A DNA stretch of 64,000 nt. It comes from Cubamyces lactineus. Lineage: Eukaryota; Basidiomycota; Agaricomycetes; Polyporales; Polyporaceae. The notes under the pieces were generated by a model that searched no databases, was not told the DNA's origin, and saw only the letters and a program-made list of their open reading frames with translations. Location: assembly GCA_022376465.1 (NCBI GenBank), contig JACDTU010000008.1:124001-188000 (forward strand), read 5' to 3'. Below are positions 24,825-36,605 of the stretch, piece by piece. The translations under genes and the position numbers were made by a program. Within the stretch, counting starts at the first letter, position 1, and every line of letters begins with the position of its first letter.

Positions 24825-25279
24825 CCTGTCTAGATCTAACGGGTGCGTTGGTTGGCAGTCGGAGAGACGGTCTACACTGGATGACTTTCCGTAAGCCTTT
24901 GGGGCTTGGAAAAGGCGCCTTGCAGTCTACTAGCTCACGGTGCTTCAAGGTGCCTCATGCCGAGATGCCGTCAAGCCAAGGCATGCGTTGCCTTCAAGGT
25001 TGCCTTGTCTATATAATTTCAACGGTAACCGTTGAACTTCGCCCGCCTTAATGTTGCCTCGTCGCTATATTCCTTCATCACATAACCTGAGCTCAGGGCC
25101 CCCTACAACATGGCTGAAAATGAGATGACGCTGCGTTACTGAGTGGAAGCGGGCGGGCGGCTATGTAAACTGCAGGTTGTTTCGTGCCAGCAACTTCAAG
25201 AGTCAAGACCTCGTGGCACCTGGAGGACCTCTATCGGTTCTCCCTCAACTGTTCACCTCTGGCAGTCAGTTCAGACTCC
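24825..25279. promoter_or_regulatory. divergent promoter ARMT1-like / F-box gene
   Basis: This 455-bp stretch lies between diverging start codons. It contains repeated TTCAAGG(T)TGCC-like words around 24945-25005, a TATATAA at 25010-25016 and a perfect 19-bp palindrome at 25018-25036. No coding evidence was seen. Confidence 0.45.
25018..25036. promoter_or_regulatory. perfect 19-bp palindrome with two Myb-like half-sites
   Basis: TTCAACGGT, a central A, then ACCGTTGAA. The arms match over 9 bp on each side and contain CAACGG/CCGTTG, which resemble Myb recognition sites. It begins one base after a TATATAA. Confidence 0.5.
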
Positions 25280-27147
25280 ATGTCGTCGTCGCCCTCCAAG
25301 AATGTCGTTATGCGTTCAGATAATTGCCTGTTAGGCCTCGCGAAGGAGCTCGTCGTGTACATTCTCTTGAAATTACCGCCTGCAGACTTGATGAGCTGTA
25401 CCAGAGTAAGCGTGACTCTGATCCGTCGTTGCCTTCACCCACGCATGTCTACTTCAGGTTTGCCGTGCTCTGGCCGACATTATAGAGCAAACCCCCGCTG
25501 TGCAATACTGTCTGCAGCTCGGGATAGCGGGGATGGTTGACGGGCCTCCCAACGTAGCTCCGGTTAGCAAGCGTTTCGAGCAGCTCCGCGCCTTCCAAGC
25601 CGCATCCCTTGAGGGTACTCTCCCGATGGAAATCACCACGTACTCTCAGGGGTACGGCTGGTATATGTACCATAACGACATTGACTTCTTCGGGCATAAT
25701 CACGTACTGAAGCTGTCAAGACCTGCTTCTGCGTTCACCGGCATTCCGGAGAAGGACGTCGGTCACCTATATCTTGAAGACCATCCCCCAGATCAGGATC
25801 TCAGTATCGGAAACTCCGCTGTTGACTGCGAGCAGGACCTTGTCGTCATGACGCAGGTAGACCCTGTAGAGTGCGTACCGAATCTAACCTTCATCTTGAA
25901 CTCTGGACGATGCTTACGCTCATGCTATTTCTTGTCAGGGCGCCGCGCCTGTACTTCCTGTCGATCTCGGAGGAAGGTGCCTTTCACCCTCTTGCAGCAC
26001 AGCCATATGTTGAAGGCCCAGCAGCGTGGAGCTGGCGCCCTCAGGAATGCTTGGAGATCAGAGGGGACCTCGTGATCTGGTCGATAACAACCGGCATATC
26101 CCAGATATTCATCTACAACTGGAAGACAGGAAAAACTGTTTGGGAGTACGGTGGAATTGTGGGTCTACGTCTTTCTTTGACGTTATTGACATTATAATTT
26201 GCGCTGACACTGAGCGCACGATCCTACAGCATGACCATGTGGACAAATACCATATTCGCCCCTACTTCCTAGACGCGACTCACATCGTAGTCGTCCATAA
26301 CACGACCCTACGCATCCATGAGGTCAGCCCGACAAGGCAAATCCGCGACTCATTAGTATGCACCTTGGAGCTACCGGCCCTCAAGGCGAAGAAGCAGCCT
26401 CATGACGTTCGGAGCTGCCTCCAATTCCCGCTTTCCCATCTCGACGAGCCGGAGGCGCCCCTCTTCGAATGTGACCCTTCGCTGACGCTTCTGGTACTCA
26501 GATTCTCCGCCTGCAGCACCCCTAGCTGGCAGGTCCACCTTTCCCACCCATGCAAGGAATTTCTAGCCCTCATACCCGTCTCGACAATGCTCGCCCAAGC
26601 CGAGCGCGTCCGTGCGGCGCGGCGGTTGGATGCGAGTGGGGTGGCTTCCAACCAGAAGCGTTGGAACATACCGTGGAAGGAATGGAGTCCTCTTGGAGCA
26701 TCCCTCCTCGAGCTCCAAGGCCTCGATGGTCCTCGCTCGCACCTTGAACCCGACGTCTTTGCGATGGGCTCGCGGGTGCTCTTTATGCCGCATAAGAGAG
26801 ACAGGTCGGAAGCGAGGGACGAGGCCTACATCATCGACGCACATCCTCTGGCCATCGGTCCCAGCGACACCGGTGAGCCGCGAATAGTGGTGAAGAAGTG
26901 TCTCGAGGACCCGGAGTGGTTCGTGGACCCGGTGCACAACACTCTGCCGTGCCGTGTGGTGCGCCTCGTCCCTAGTACCGATGCGCTGGACTTGGACTGG
27001 GGAGGGCTGGAGAGCTTTAGATTGGGCAAAGACTGTCTCCACGGCGTGGAGATAGTGCGCCTGCCTAGCTCTGCTCCTGCGGAGACCGTATGCGGCTTTG
27101 ACCCTTTGGTTAGAGATGAGATGGAGGAGGAGGATACTGACTGGTGA
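25280..27147 (+). CDS. F-box protein
   Basis: Begins MSSSPSKNVVMRSDN followed by an F-box-like helical segment, LGLAKELVVYILLKLPPADL and MSCTRVCRALADIIEQTP, rebuilt across the first intron. The F-box would bind Skp1 in an SCF ubiquitin ligase. The rest, about 480 residues, lacks clear WD40 or LRR repeats; it contains IFIYNWKTGKTVW and YFLDATHIVVVHNTTLRIHE, which resemble loose beta-propeller-type strands. It ends LVRDEMEEEDTDW. Expanded families of F-box proteins with this layout are common in agaricomycetes. The substrate is unknown, and the exon structure (about five introns) is approximate in the middle. Confidence 0.78.
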
Positions 27148-27854
27148 GTTACAGATGCTACGACCCCCACGTATAGACGCGTATATACTGGTGCATTCGC
27201 CCCCGAATTTACTCGCTGCTACGAATGTGTTGTTTTCCGTGCTGTTGAACCTACACACCTTCGTCTAATCCCATGTGATCGATCTTTCTTGCACTTCTCT
27301 CTTTCTTGCACTTCTCCCGCAACAGCGGTGACCTGAGACTGGGCTAGGTCTCGCGTAGACAAAGCTTAGGGTGCTACGCTATTCAAGCTTCGACGCTCAA
27401 TCGATAATTCAGTCGAGGACACGAGTAGATAAGCAAAAATCTAAATTGATCACTACCAGAAAGTCCGACCATAAGAATTATACTATACACATCTCCTTCC
27501 GTCCCTCCTCCCCGAAACGCATGGAGTAGTAGCAGACAACATGAACCACCATGAAATATGCATATGAGTGAGTGTGAGTGTATGTGCGGGTGTGCGGCGT
27601 GTGCACTACATGCACGTACGCCGCGGAGCGCGCCCCCGACGTCTGGTATTACAGAGCCTAGGCGACTCGGAGGCGCGCTTCAGACCAAACAGGGGGTCAG
27701 AAGGTATGTGTATGGTATGTGGTAAGTATGCAGTAACACAACATGATCACGAAGACAGACCCGTGCAGAGCATGACGATGGATAGGGTGTGGAGGAGGCA
27801 GCGGTCAGGGTAGTAACCAACGTAGTGACAGTAGTGACAGGACGGGAAGGGGCC
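27148..27854. other. intergenic between convergent genes
   Basis: 3' flanks of the F-box gene and of the VHS gene. It holds a 17-bp tandem repeat at 27283-27316 and a GT-rich simple tract around 27562-27605. Frames on both strands are short and unlike known proteins. Confidence 0.45.
27283..27316. repeat. 17-bp tandem duplication
   Basis: TCTTTCTTGCACTTCTC occurs twice back to back (27283-27299 and 27300-27316) in the 3' flank of the F-box gene. Confidence 0.85.
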
Positions 27855-30800
27855 CTAGTGCACCCCGCCGACGAGTGCGGCCGCGGCGAGACGTCCTTCT
27901 CGGATGCGCTGTGCTGTCCGCTCGGCCGCAGCGTCGTAGACGTAGTGGATTGGCTTATGCCAGGGGTTCTTGGACTTCCCTTCTTCGGAATCAGACTCCT
28001 CTGAGATGTGGAAGGAGTCGTTGCTGTGGTTGTAGAAGATGTCGTTCGGATCAAATGGACCTAAAGGAAAGCCATCTCAATGCATACTCTGGAGATTCGT
28101 CTGTGCGCTGTACTTACGGTCTTCGTCAGGAGGTGGTTCGACGACCTTGCGTTTACCGAGCGCCTTCGCACTGGGCCGCATAGGGGTCTTCACCTCGTCA
28201 TCAAGTTCCGACCATTCCTCGCTACTCTCCTGGTTCAGCCTGCTAGGCTGCTGGCGGGGTCCCGCCTGACCCTGCGCACTCTCTAGAGAAGTCCTAGGAG
28301 CACGGTTGAGCGATGCACGCTCGGGCGAAGGCGTATTCGACCTGTGAGTAGGCGAACGCGGCCCATGTGGCGCGGGTGGCGGTGGCGCAAGGGAGTGTAT
28401 CGAGCCTTGCTGAGCAACAGGATGCTGGTGGTTTGTCGCAGCGGCCGGCTGGTGTGGTATAGGTGGAAGTGGGTGATTGTGTGAGAGATTGGAGGGCGTA
28501 GGGGTGACAACGAGTGACGGAGCAGGCGATGGGGAGGTGGAAGGTGAAGGCGAAGGGCTGCGCGAGGATGATGCGCCAGCGCCACTGGGGTTCGTTTGGC
28601 CAGGCTCTAGGTAATACGAATGCTCGCCCTCGTCGTATCGCAGACGCTGGAAGTGAGGTTGGTCATAAGATCATATCAACGAAGCACGCACACTTACTGA
28701 ACGGTCCATTCTAATTTCCTTCTTGCTTCTTTCCTGCGCGTCTCGTTCGATGCCGACACGTTCGAGGTCATCGTACTGCCGCAACGCTTCAAGCAGCTCC
28801 TCGTTCGCCTTCAGTATTGCAGCAAGCAACTTTTCTTCCGTCGTCAGATGCTCAGATTCCGACTTTTCCTTCTTCGGACTGGATGGAGGGTGATCCCGTT
28901 CGGCTGAACGGCGACTCTCCCGTGGCTTCGGTTCAGCCTTCGCTCTCGCTTCACGCGACTTCTCAGCCTGCGCAGCAGCCCACGGTATTTGTGCGGATAT
29001 AAGCTCTTGTGATGCCCGGCAGCGCGCATAGAACTCCTGTTAAGCAGGGTTAGGCTTGATATCGGAAGACAGCTCTGCGTGATGGATTTACCTTGATGAT
29101 GTCCTTGCTCTTGAGATCTTCCGGCTTCGCGTAGGTGAGCGATTCGGATAGCAGGCTTGCGTTCCCCTGCCCCACTTTGCACTCCTGGAACAGCCTCCGA
29201 ATGTCCTCTTCAGGAGGGATTACGCGGTTACGTGACGATCGGCTCTTGTTCGGAGTAGCCTGTGTTCCACGCAGATTAGGCGAAACCCGGTTACAGTGTT
29301 GGAGCAAGCTGTCAGACAAGACTTACCGGTGGCCGCTGTGGCGTAGTTCCGTCCTGCTGTGTGCGTGGTTGTGAGTGTGGACGGGACGGTGGATGCGATC
29401 TCGAATCCAGTACTGGTGGCTGCAGAGTATTCGGACCAGCTGAATGCCGAGGAGTCGCTGGATAGAACATGGCATCTTCTGTATCAAATGGGACCCCCTA
29501 TCATTGCTTCAGTATGAATCAGAATATTGGCGATACACATAATTTACCTCGTCTGGTTTGTCTGCAGGTTTGACCTTGCGCCACACAGCCTTGAAACCTC
29601 CATCTGTGCATGCATGTCGTGAGAGGTGGATTCATGGCTGACACAAGTTGCTACGTACCTTTATCACTTGCATAGGCAGCAGCAGCCAACACCTCTAACA
29701 AACGTTCACGGACCACAGGCGATGTTCTAGGTGCGCTGAGGACATCTTCTAGCGTATCAAGGAATTTGCGAGACGAGCAGTGATACACAAATTTGCTCGA
29801 GCAGTTGCGGAGCATGATGGCCCATAGCTATGCGAACTAACTTCAGTAAGGAAGCTATCGATGAAAAGGTCGACAGAGCTCACCCTCGCGGCAGATAATT
29901 GAGCAGCAGGTTCTGCATACCTACACGAACGATGAGCGAGAGCAAGGGGTAATGTGTACTGCGAAGCCTACTTGAATTCGCGCCTCAAAGCTTTGGCGGC
30001 TTCTTTCGCCCCTGCTTCGCTTGCAGATGCTCTATCACATACCTCCAATACCAAGGACCAGTCCTCCGATGAGGTCGCGGTCAAGAAGCCTACGCACGCA
30101 TGGTATTCGTGATTTGCGGCGGGGATAACCAACGCGCGAGACGTACCTATCATCCGTGTTAACTCAGCGGCCGGATCCTCTTCTCTCCTGTCTCTGTCTT
30201 TCTCTTTCTCTCTCTCCTTCTCCCGCTCCTTCGCTCGGTCCTTATCCTTATCCTTGTCCCTGTGACTGGCTCGCTCCCAAAATCCACGCTTCTCCTTCTT
30301 CTCTTCGCGTGCGGACCCGTCTGTGAAACCATCCTCCGACTGGTCATGGGACACGACGGGCTCAAGATGTTGATGAGGTTCCAGAGCTCGGAGGATGCCA
30401 ACAGCGGCGAAGGCATTGGCTGTCGACTGGTGCGGCTTCTTACGCAATACTTGCTGATCGCGCTCCTTGTGGTTGCCGTTGGGCTTTGAATGGTGCAATG
30501 GCGGTGAGCCAGAGACGGTGTAGGGTGATGACGCCCTTGGCAGTGGTGTAGGTGCGGGGGAAGCTGCTTGATGTATGGATGCAAGAGAGGACGTTTGCGA
30601 TGGGGTCAAGGTCGTTGGGCGGAGGGGTTGTAGGGGTGGATCTGTTTCTGGAACAAAATCCCATTGCTCTTCTGGAGCCGACTGTAATCTGTCGTGTCTT
30701 GGAGGCGGAAGTACGTTCTGCAGCAACGAAGATGGTTAGCAGCCCGGGAGTGGGGCAGGAAAGATGGCTCGTGCCTCAGGTAAGACGTCGTCCCGTCCAC

Positions 30801-30864
30801 CGTGGCCAGCTTTTGGCGGCTTGGGCTTGTCTCTGCCAAAGAGCTTCTTCATCGCGTCGTTCAT
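27855..30864 (-). CDS. VHS-domain trafficking protein (Lsb5-like)
   Basis: VHS proteins bind membranes and cargo at endosomes; this one resembles fungal VHS/GAT proteins such as yeast Lsb5. The start at 30864 reads MNDAMKKLFGRDKPKPPKAG. A Pro/Ser-rich region and a very charged Lys/Asp/Arg/Glu stretch (about 30185-30260) follow. The VHS domain comes next: ELTRMIGFLTATSSEDWSLV, LEVCDRASASEAGAKEAAKA, LRREFKYAEPAAQLSAARLW. Further on, IRRLFQECKVGQGNASLLSE and LEALRQYDDLE look like a GAT-type helical region. The tail is Pro/Ser-rich and ends EGRLAAAALVGGVH. The first intron (30718-30774) appears to use a GC donor. The placement of the VHS domain after a long disordered N-terminus is unusual; most VHS domains are N-terminal. 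Confidence 0.8.
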
Positions 30865-31738
30865 GCCAGGTGGGCGTGGGTGATGTGGAGGCGGGTCAGC
30901 GGAGGAGGGTACGATGAACAACGAGTGCTGCAAGGCTGTGTGCCCGAGCTTGTGCGCGCCCACGTGGCTGGGGTCGGCAGCGCTCAGTAGATGAAACGTC
31001 GGCTTTGCGTTGAACACAGCGCTCACGGCCCCCCGTCGCCTCTGATCTCTGCTCTGCCAACGGCGGTCGACAGCGCGATCACGCCTTCGTCCTTGCTACG
31101 AGAGATTGTGCTGGACTGGAGCAAGAACTTCTGGAGCTGGGGCGGCCGCAGTAGCAAACCCCTCAGCTGATCATCTCTACAGCTCGTTGCAGTTGCCACT
31201 TTCGCATATAATGGGCGCCTAGGCGGTGCCACCGTGTTCCTAGGTTCCTGCCACTCTCGCGCGCAGTGGTTATCTTCGAATTTATACACTGTCCACATCT
31301 ATGCACGATACTCATGCTGTACTCGAATGGGTATATAGCTTATCATCTCATCTATAGCCGTACCTAGGCCATCTGGTCTCTCCCCAACTCAACGCTCAGA
31401 CCGCCGTTGTAAATGCCCATATCGCTGCCGGATGCCCGAACCCACGCGGGTCCCAAGAGAGTTGCCGTTCGCGCCGGGCACATGATAAGATACTGAGATG
31501 GACCCCTGAACTGACTCACTGGATGCGGCGCGATATAAAGCACTCGCTGCTTGGGGATACAAACGAGATTCCTGCGGAGTGCGGCGTTGTAGTAAGTTTG
31601 GAAACGCGTTAGGTTCACGGTCAGTCTCGTCTTGGGTTTGGGTTTGATGCTCCATTCCAGTTCTACAACGCTGACCTGTGTTGATCTGTGATACTCAGCG
31701 CCGAAACGCCCATTACTTGTACATATCACATCTCGACA
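30865..31738. other. divergent intergenic region VHS gene / NagZ-like gene
   Basis: These 874 bp lie between diverging starts. The minus-strand frame upstream of the VHS start stays open to 31026, so an N-terminal extension is possible but looks non-coding. Other frames (minus 31364-31762) lack family resemblance. No repeats seen. Confidence 0.4.
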
Positions 31739-33877
31739 ATGGCAGTTCTTACAGAGGAGCAAAGGCGTGAGATTGGCCAGGTACCGTTGTTGCCTCGTTC
31801 AGGCGTTGTGGCCCCGTAGACTGATGCATATTGACCGCCATGATAGCATTTCGTGTTCGGGTTCCATGGACAGGAAATCAGTGAGGACATCAAGACTTTG
31901 ATCAAAGACTATTACCTTGGGTACGCACCGCGTTCGTTGACGAATCTTCGGCAGACTAAATCCTCAGCTCGATGTCCCCAGCAATGTGATCTTGATGAAG
32001 CGAAATGTACAGAGTTGGTGGAACCGTTATTACCTTGGTGCTATGTATCGATGTATGCTGATCCTATAAATCAGGCGTTGCACAGGTGCACCGCCTCGTG
32101 CACGAGCTGCAGTCGTTGGCAAAGGAAGCGGGCCACAATCGCCCCCTCATGATCGGCATTGATCAGGAGAACGGTGGGTGGCATTCCTTCACACTGACTC
32201 TGTACACTCAACACACGTCTCAGGGCTCGTGTCGGCGTTCAGCACAGCTGCTACGGGAGAGGCAGGGACACAATAGTCGGTGCCTTCCCTGCTACATGCT
32301 ACATCACACTGACCACATGTAGTCCAGGAGCAATGGCCCTCGCGGCAACTGGCTCTCCTGAGATAGCTGCAGATGTATCCGCGGCGACCGGCAGAGAGTT
32401 ACGGGCAGCCGGTATCAATTGGGCGTATGTCCCACATCTACAGATACTGTCTAAGGTCTTGCATCGCCTGACGTTATCTACAGGTACAGCCCTGTCGGCG
32501 ACATCAACACTGATCCTCGGAACCCAGTCATTGGTCAGTCTCGATCATCCGCACATTGTGACAGACGCTGAACCGTTGGAGCAGGTGTCCGTTCTTTTGG
32601 AGATGGCAAGTGCTCGGCCGTCAGCATCTTCGATATGAAGCTCACAGTATCTAATAGATCCCGCATCGGTAGCCCGATACGTCAAGGCTGTAAGCGCTGC
32701 TCTCACATCGGAGAAAGTGGCTCCCTCGGCCAAGCACTTCCCTGGACATGGTAACACTCACGTCGACTCTCACCTGAGTCTCCCTCGTATCCTCGTCGAC
32801 AAGGCCGGGCTGAAGGCCACTGAGCTCGTGCCCTTCGAAGCGGTCGTAAAAGATGGAATCGCAAGCATTATGACCGGCCACATGGCTCTGCCTTTAGTCA
32901 CTGGAGACGATACGCCTTGCTCGCTCTCACGAGCTATCACCACGGACATCCTACGCGAAGAGCTGGACTACAACGGCGTCATCGTCACGGACTGCTTGGA
33001 GATGGAGGCCGTTGCAGAGACGTATGGATCCGAAGGTGGCGCGGTGCTGAGCCTGCAGGCCGGCGCGGACATCGCCATGATATGCCATACCTATAAACGT
33101 CACGTCAGTGCCATCGAAGCGACGTACGCTGCTGTGCAAGACGGTCGCCTTGCGATGGCAGATCTAGAGGCAAGCGGTCGTCGGATCGCGACTATGAAAG
33201 ACAAGTTCGCGGGGAGTTGGGATGACGTCCTCGGTGCTTTCAACGCCAACAGCGTTGCGCAGCTCAAGAAAGAAAACCAGTTGCTCAGCAGCCGCGCATA
33301 CCAAGCTTCTATCTCCCATATCCTGAACTCGCGCCCCTTCATTCGTCTCTCGAAGTCTGGTCCGGCTGTCCTCTTTACGCCACGTATGGAGCGCATCAAT
33401 CCTGCAGTCGACGGCTCAGAGGACACGTTGCGCGATGCTGCCGGGCGCCTCCGGAACACCGCAGGACCTTCCTACCTTGCGTTCGCCAGCTCGATCTCGC
33501 GGCGCGTGCCCGCCGTCGAGCATATCGTCTATGCAGCGGGAGAGGAGCTCTCTCCTGCCACTCAGGAGAACCTCAAGGCTGCGACTTCGGTCGTCTTTGC
33601 AACGCGCAACGGCTACGACAAGGGCGCGTGGCAAATCGAGGCCCTCCGCAAGGTGATTGAGGTCGTGAAGACGGGAGAGGGTGGTGTGCAGAAGATGGTG
33701 GCGGTATCTACTTGTGCGCCGTACGACTTGCTTGCAGTGCCAGATTTGCAGATCCCCGCCATCGCCACATACGAGTTCACCATCCCTGCTTTGGAGGCGG
33801 CGACGGCTGCGATCTATGGTGAGGCGGAGATCACTGGCAAGATACCTGTGAAGATGGAGGCCGTGAAGGGGAACTAG
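31739..33877 (+). CDS. GH3 beta-N-acetylglucosaminidase (NagZ-type)
   Basis: Glycoside hydrolase family 3 enzyme removing terminal beta-N-acetylglucosamine. The start MAVLTEEQRREIGQ has no signal peptide, suggesting an intracellular enzyme. Exons rebuild to HFVFGFHGQEISEDIKTLIK, YYLGNVILMKRNVQ, RPLMIGIDQENG, TQYPGAMALAATGSPE and the family signature APSAKHFPGHGNTHVDSHLS, whose Asp-x-His loop provides the general acid/base in NagZ enzymes. The nucleophile Asp lies in YNGVIVTDCLEMEAV. A further domain of about 200 residues, including FNANSVAQLKKENQLLSSRA and VVFATRNGYDKGAWQ, follows and ends MEAVKGN. Introns cluster in the 5' half; the 3' 1.1 kb is one exon. Likely use: recycling of chitin-derived aminosugars (inference). 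Confidence 0.9.
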
Positions 33878-34117
33878 AAACAATGTAATGAGGATGATAC
33901 CGCTTAGAATTCCGTGACACGACCAATGTATCTTGTTAAATGTGGTTGCAGCCATTTCCCGACGGATCGGGGAGGATTTGTTGAACTTGGATGACACGAT
34001 GCCATAAATGGAATGAGCACCAGAGCACAGCATGCTTACATAACTTAAGCGCCAAGCTAGGCAAAGTGCAGCGGTGAAACACAGCTCACAGTCTCCGTTC
34101 GTTCGACATTGACCACC

Positions 34118-36383
34118 ATGCCCGGCTCTCTCGACAGCGACCTCTACGACGGTGAGTAGCATCGGGATAATGATGAAACAGATACTAAGCATAGCTCATT
34201 ACCCAGACTTGTACGGTGATAACGAAGATAATCGCGAGGAGCCCACCCAGCAAGAGACGACTGAGAGTCCCGTCGAGAAGAAGCAGTCATCTTCAGAGGA
34301 ACCCAAGCAAGAAGAGAAACCAGCACCAGTGAAAAAAGAGAGCTCATTACCGCCAAAGCCTACGCAGTCCTCAGAACTCTCATATTCCGCGCAAGTGGCC
34401 CAGCAATTTTCGGCGTACAAGCAGACCCCTGCTCAGGAGCGCCAGCAGTACCAGGCGCCCGCGTCCACGTCTGGGTCCAAAACGAATGGCGCGGGTCAGA
34501 GCGACGCTTCGCGCGATGAGAACGGTCGCAGAGCGGTGCGACCGTCGGAGATGAAGGACGAAGGGTGAGTTGTCTTCCCGATTCCTGGTGCCCCCCCCCC
34601 CCCCCCTGTATTGTGTGGCAGCTTCCTCGTTGCATCATGTGCCAGTGGTCTTTGGTATCGTTGCGGCACCACTGTGCTACACTTTGCCTCAAATCCACCT
34701 ATCTGTCCATACCGTTCGTTACACAAGAAGTTACGCCATCTGGTATCGACCGCACAGTACCTGCACGCATATGCCACACTCTTGCTCTAGTCTGGGACTC
34801 TCATTTTATCAGCTACACGCTGGCTACCTCCTCCTTTACCTTACGGAAGCTAATGGTCTGCTTTTACGTCGATCCTCGGTACACCTCACCTCATCTCACC
34901 TCAACTTGTCACTACTTGTCATACTGCGCTTCGTCTGTCGACACCCCTGTCCGCCTACGGTACGACCCATCAATCAATACAGCAAGATGTTCGTCGGTGG
35001 GCTTAGCTGGGATACTACAGATGGTATAAGTCCACGCCCCGTGAGATGTCCATCGGCCTAACTGATCACATCGTACGTCCCGTTTTGACTAGAGGGATTG
35101 AGGAAATACTTCTCCGAGTTTGGGGAGGTCGAGGACTGCACCATCCTGCGTGACCAGGATGGCCGTTCTCGTGGGTTCGCGTTCCTCACGTTCAAAGAGC
35201 CGGCGTCGGTGAACGCTGTCATGTGTCGGGAACACGTTCTGGACGGCAAGACTGTACGCGAAGCAACATTTTTTTCCTCTGGTAGTCCGCTCGCTCATAA
35301 CCCGATCTTAGATTGATCCCAAGCGTGCTATTCCTCGCGAAGAGCATCTACGAAATACTCGTTACTTCGTGGGAGGCCTCTCACACTCGACAACATCAGA
35401 TTCCATGCGGACATTTTTCTCGCAGTATGGGAAGGTCGTCGACTGCACAGTCATGGTCGATCGGGAAACTGGGAGGTCGAAAGGCTTCGGCTTCGTCACT
35501 TTTGAGGACGCGAGCAATACGGAGCAGTTGGTTGGCCAGGCGAACCTATTCTTGGACGATAAGCAGGTGAGAGCTCTCGCGCTTTTTGTACGCCGTGTAT
35601 TCCGTGCTCACGTATCCGCAGATTGAAGTCAAAGTCGCGCAGCCTCGCAGCCAACGCGATGCCGCGCGCACCGGGCGCGGAAACCGCGACGGCAGCTACT
35701 CGGGCAGCGACGCTGCCGTGACCAGCATGGGCTTCACACCACCCGCGCCAACGAATGTCGGTCCCCAACAGATGTCCATGCTCTACCAACGCATGATGGG
35801 CCAGAACCCGATGATGGGCATGGGTATGGGAATGGGCATGCCGGGGATGGGGGCCGCTGCGGGCGGGATGCCGGGGATGATGCCCATGAGCAGCGCAGCG
35901 ACACCCATGGCCGGCGGAGACTTCACGGGGATGGGCGCAGGGATGGGTGCTGCCGGAGGCATGGGAGTCGGCATGAACCCCTCCATGGGCATGGGCGTCG
36001 CTATGAACCCTGCTATGGGAGGTGGCATGGGCCCCGGGATGGCGGCGGGCATGGCCGGCGGCATGGGAGGCATGGCCGCCGGAATGGGCGCAGGCATGGG
36101 GCGCGGCATGGCTGGCGGCATGGCCAACATGGGCGCGGGCATGGGTGGCGCGATGGGTGCCGGCATGCGGATGGGTATGGGCCCGATGGCGATGGCGGGC
36201 ATGGGCATGCAGCCGTTCATGGGCAACGCTGCGGGGATGATGGGGCGCGGGATGGGCATGATGGGCGGCCCCGCGGGTATGCACCCGATGGGCCGCACGA
36301 GAGGAGGGATGATGAATGCGGGCGTGGGTCCTGCACGAAACATGGCTCGAGGACAGCACGGTTTCCATCCGTATGCGCGATAG
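34118..36383 (+). CDS. HRP1: Hrp1/Nab4-type RNA-binding protein with two RRMs
   Basis: hnRNP-like protein; yeast Hrp1 binds UA-rich signals in cleavage factor IB for mRNA 3'-end formation and export. The start MPGSLDSDLYDDLYGDNEDN is followed by an acidic, Gln/Ser-rich N-terminus. RRM1: KMFVGGLSWDTTDEGLRKYF with RNP1-like RSRGFAFLTF. The linker IDPKRAIPREEH is diagnostic of the Hrp1 group. RRM2: RYFVGGLSHSTTSDSMRTFF with RSKGFGFVTF. About 200 residues of Met/Gly/Ala-rich low-complexity tail follow, ending QHGFHPYAR. The second intron (34565-34982, 418 nt) is far longer than others here and holds a run of 16 C (34591-34606). The first intron interrupts after DLYD. Confidence 0.92.
34591..34606 (+). 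repeat. poly(C) tract, 16 nt
   Basis: Uninterrupted run of 16 cytosines within the long second intron of the Hrp1-type gene, 26 nt after its 5' splice site. Confidence 0.9.
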
Positions 36384-36605
36384 TACTGATCATTATTGGC
36401 TTTCTTGCTCGTCTTGCTGCTGCTCTTCCGATACACTAGGTATATATGCCGATACGTAATCCATATGTCGTCGATGTAATATATAAGTACGCCAACACAT
36501 TGTCTCATACCAGATGATTGCTACACTAGAGGTATATAGTCTACATGCACTAGTCCTACACTGTTCCTAGCCGGGCAGACCACTTGTACTGTATCCTAGG
36601 TATCC

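Noticed and set aside
31023..31298. N-terminal extension or extra minus-strand gene upstream of the VHS gene
   Set aside because: The frames look random in composition and the ATG at 30864 starts a sensible protein.
35496..36508. Long antisense open frames (up to 290 codons) opposite the Hrp1 tail
   Set aside because: They mirror the Met/Gly repeat of the sense strand (Pro/Met or His/Ala strings) and have no family resemblance.
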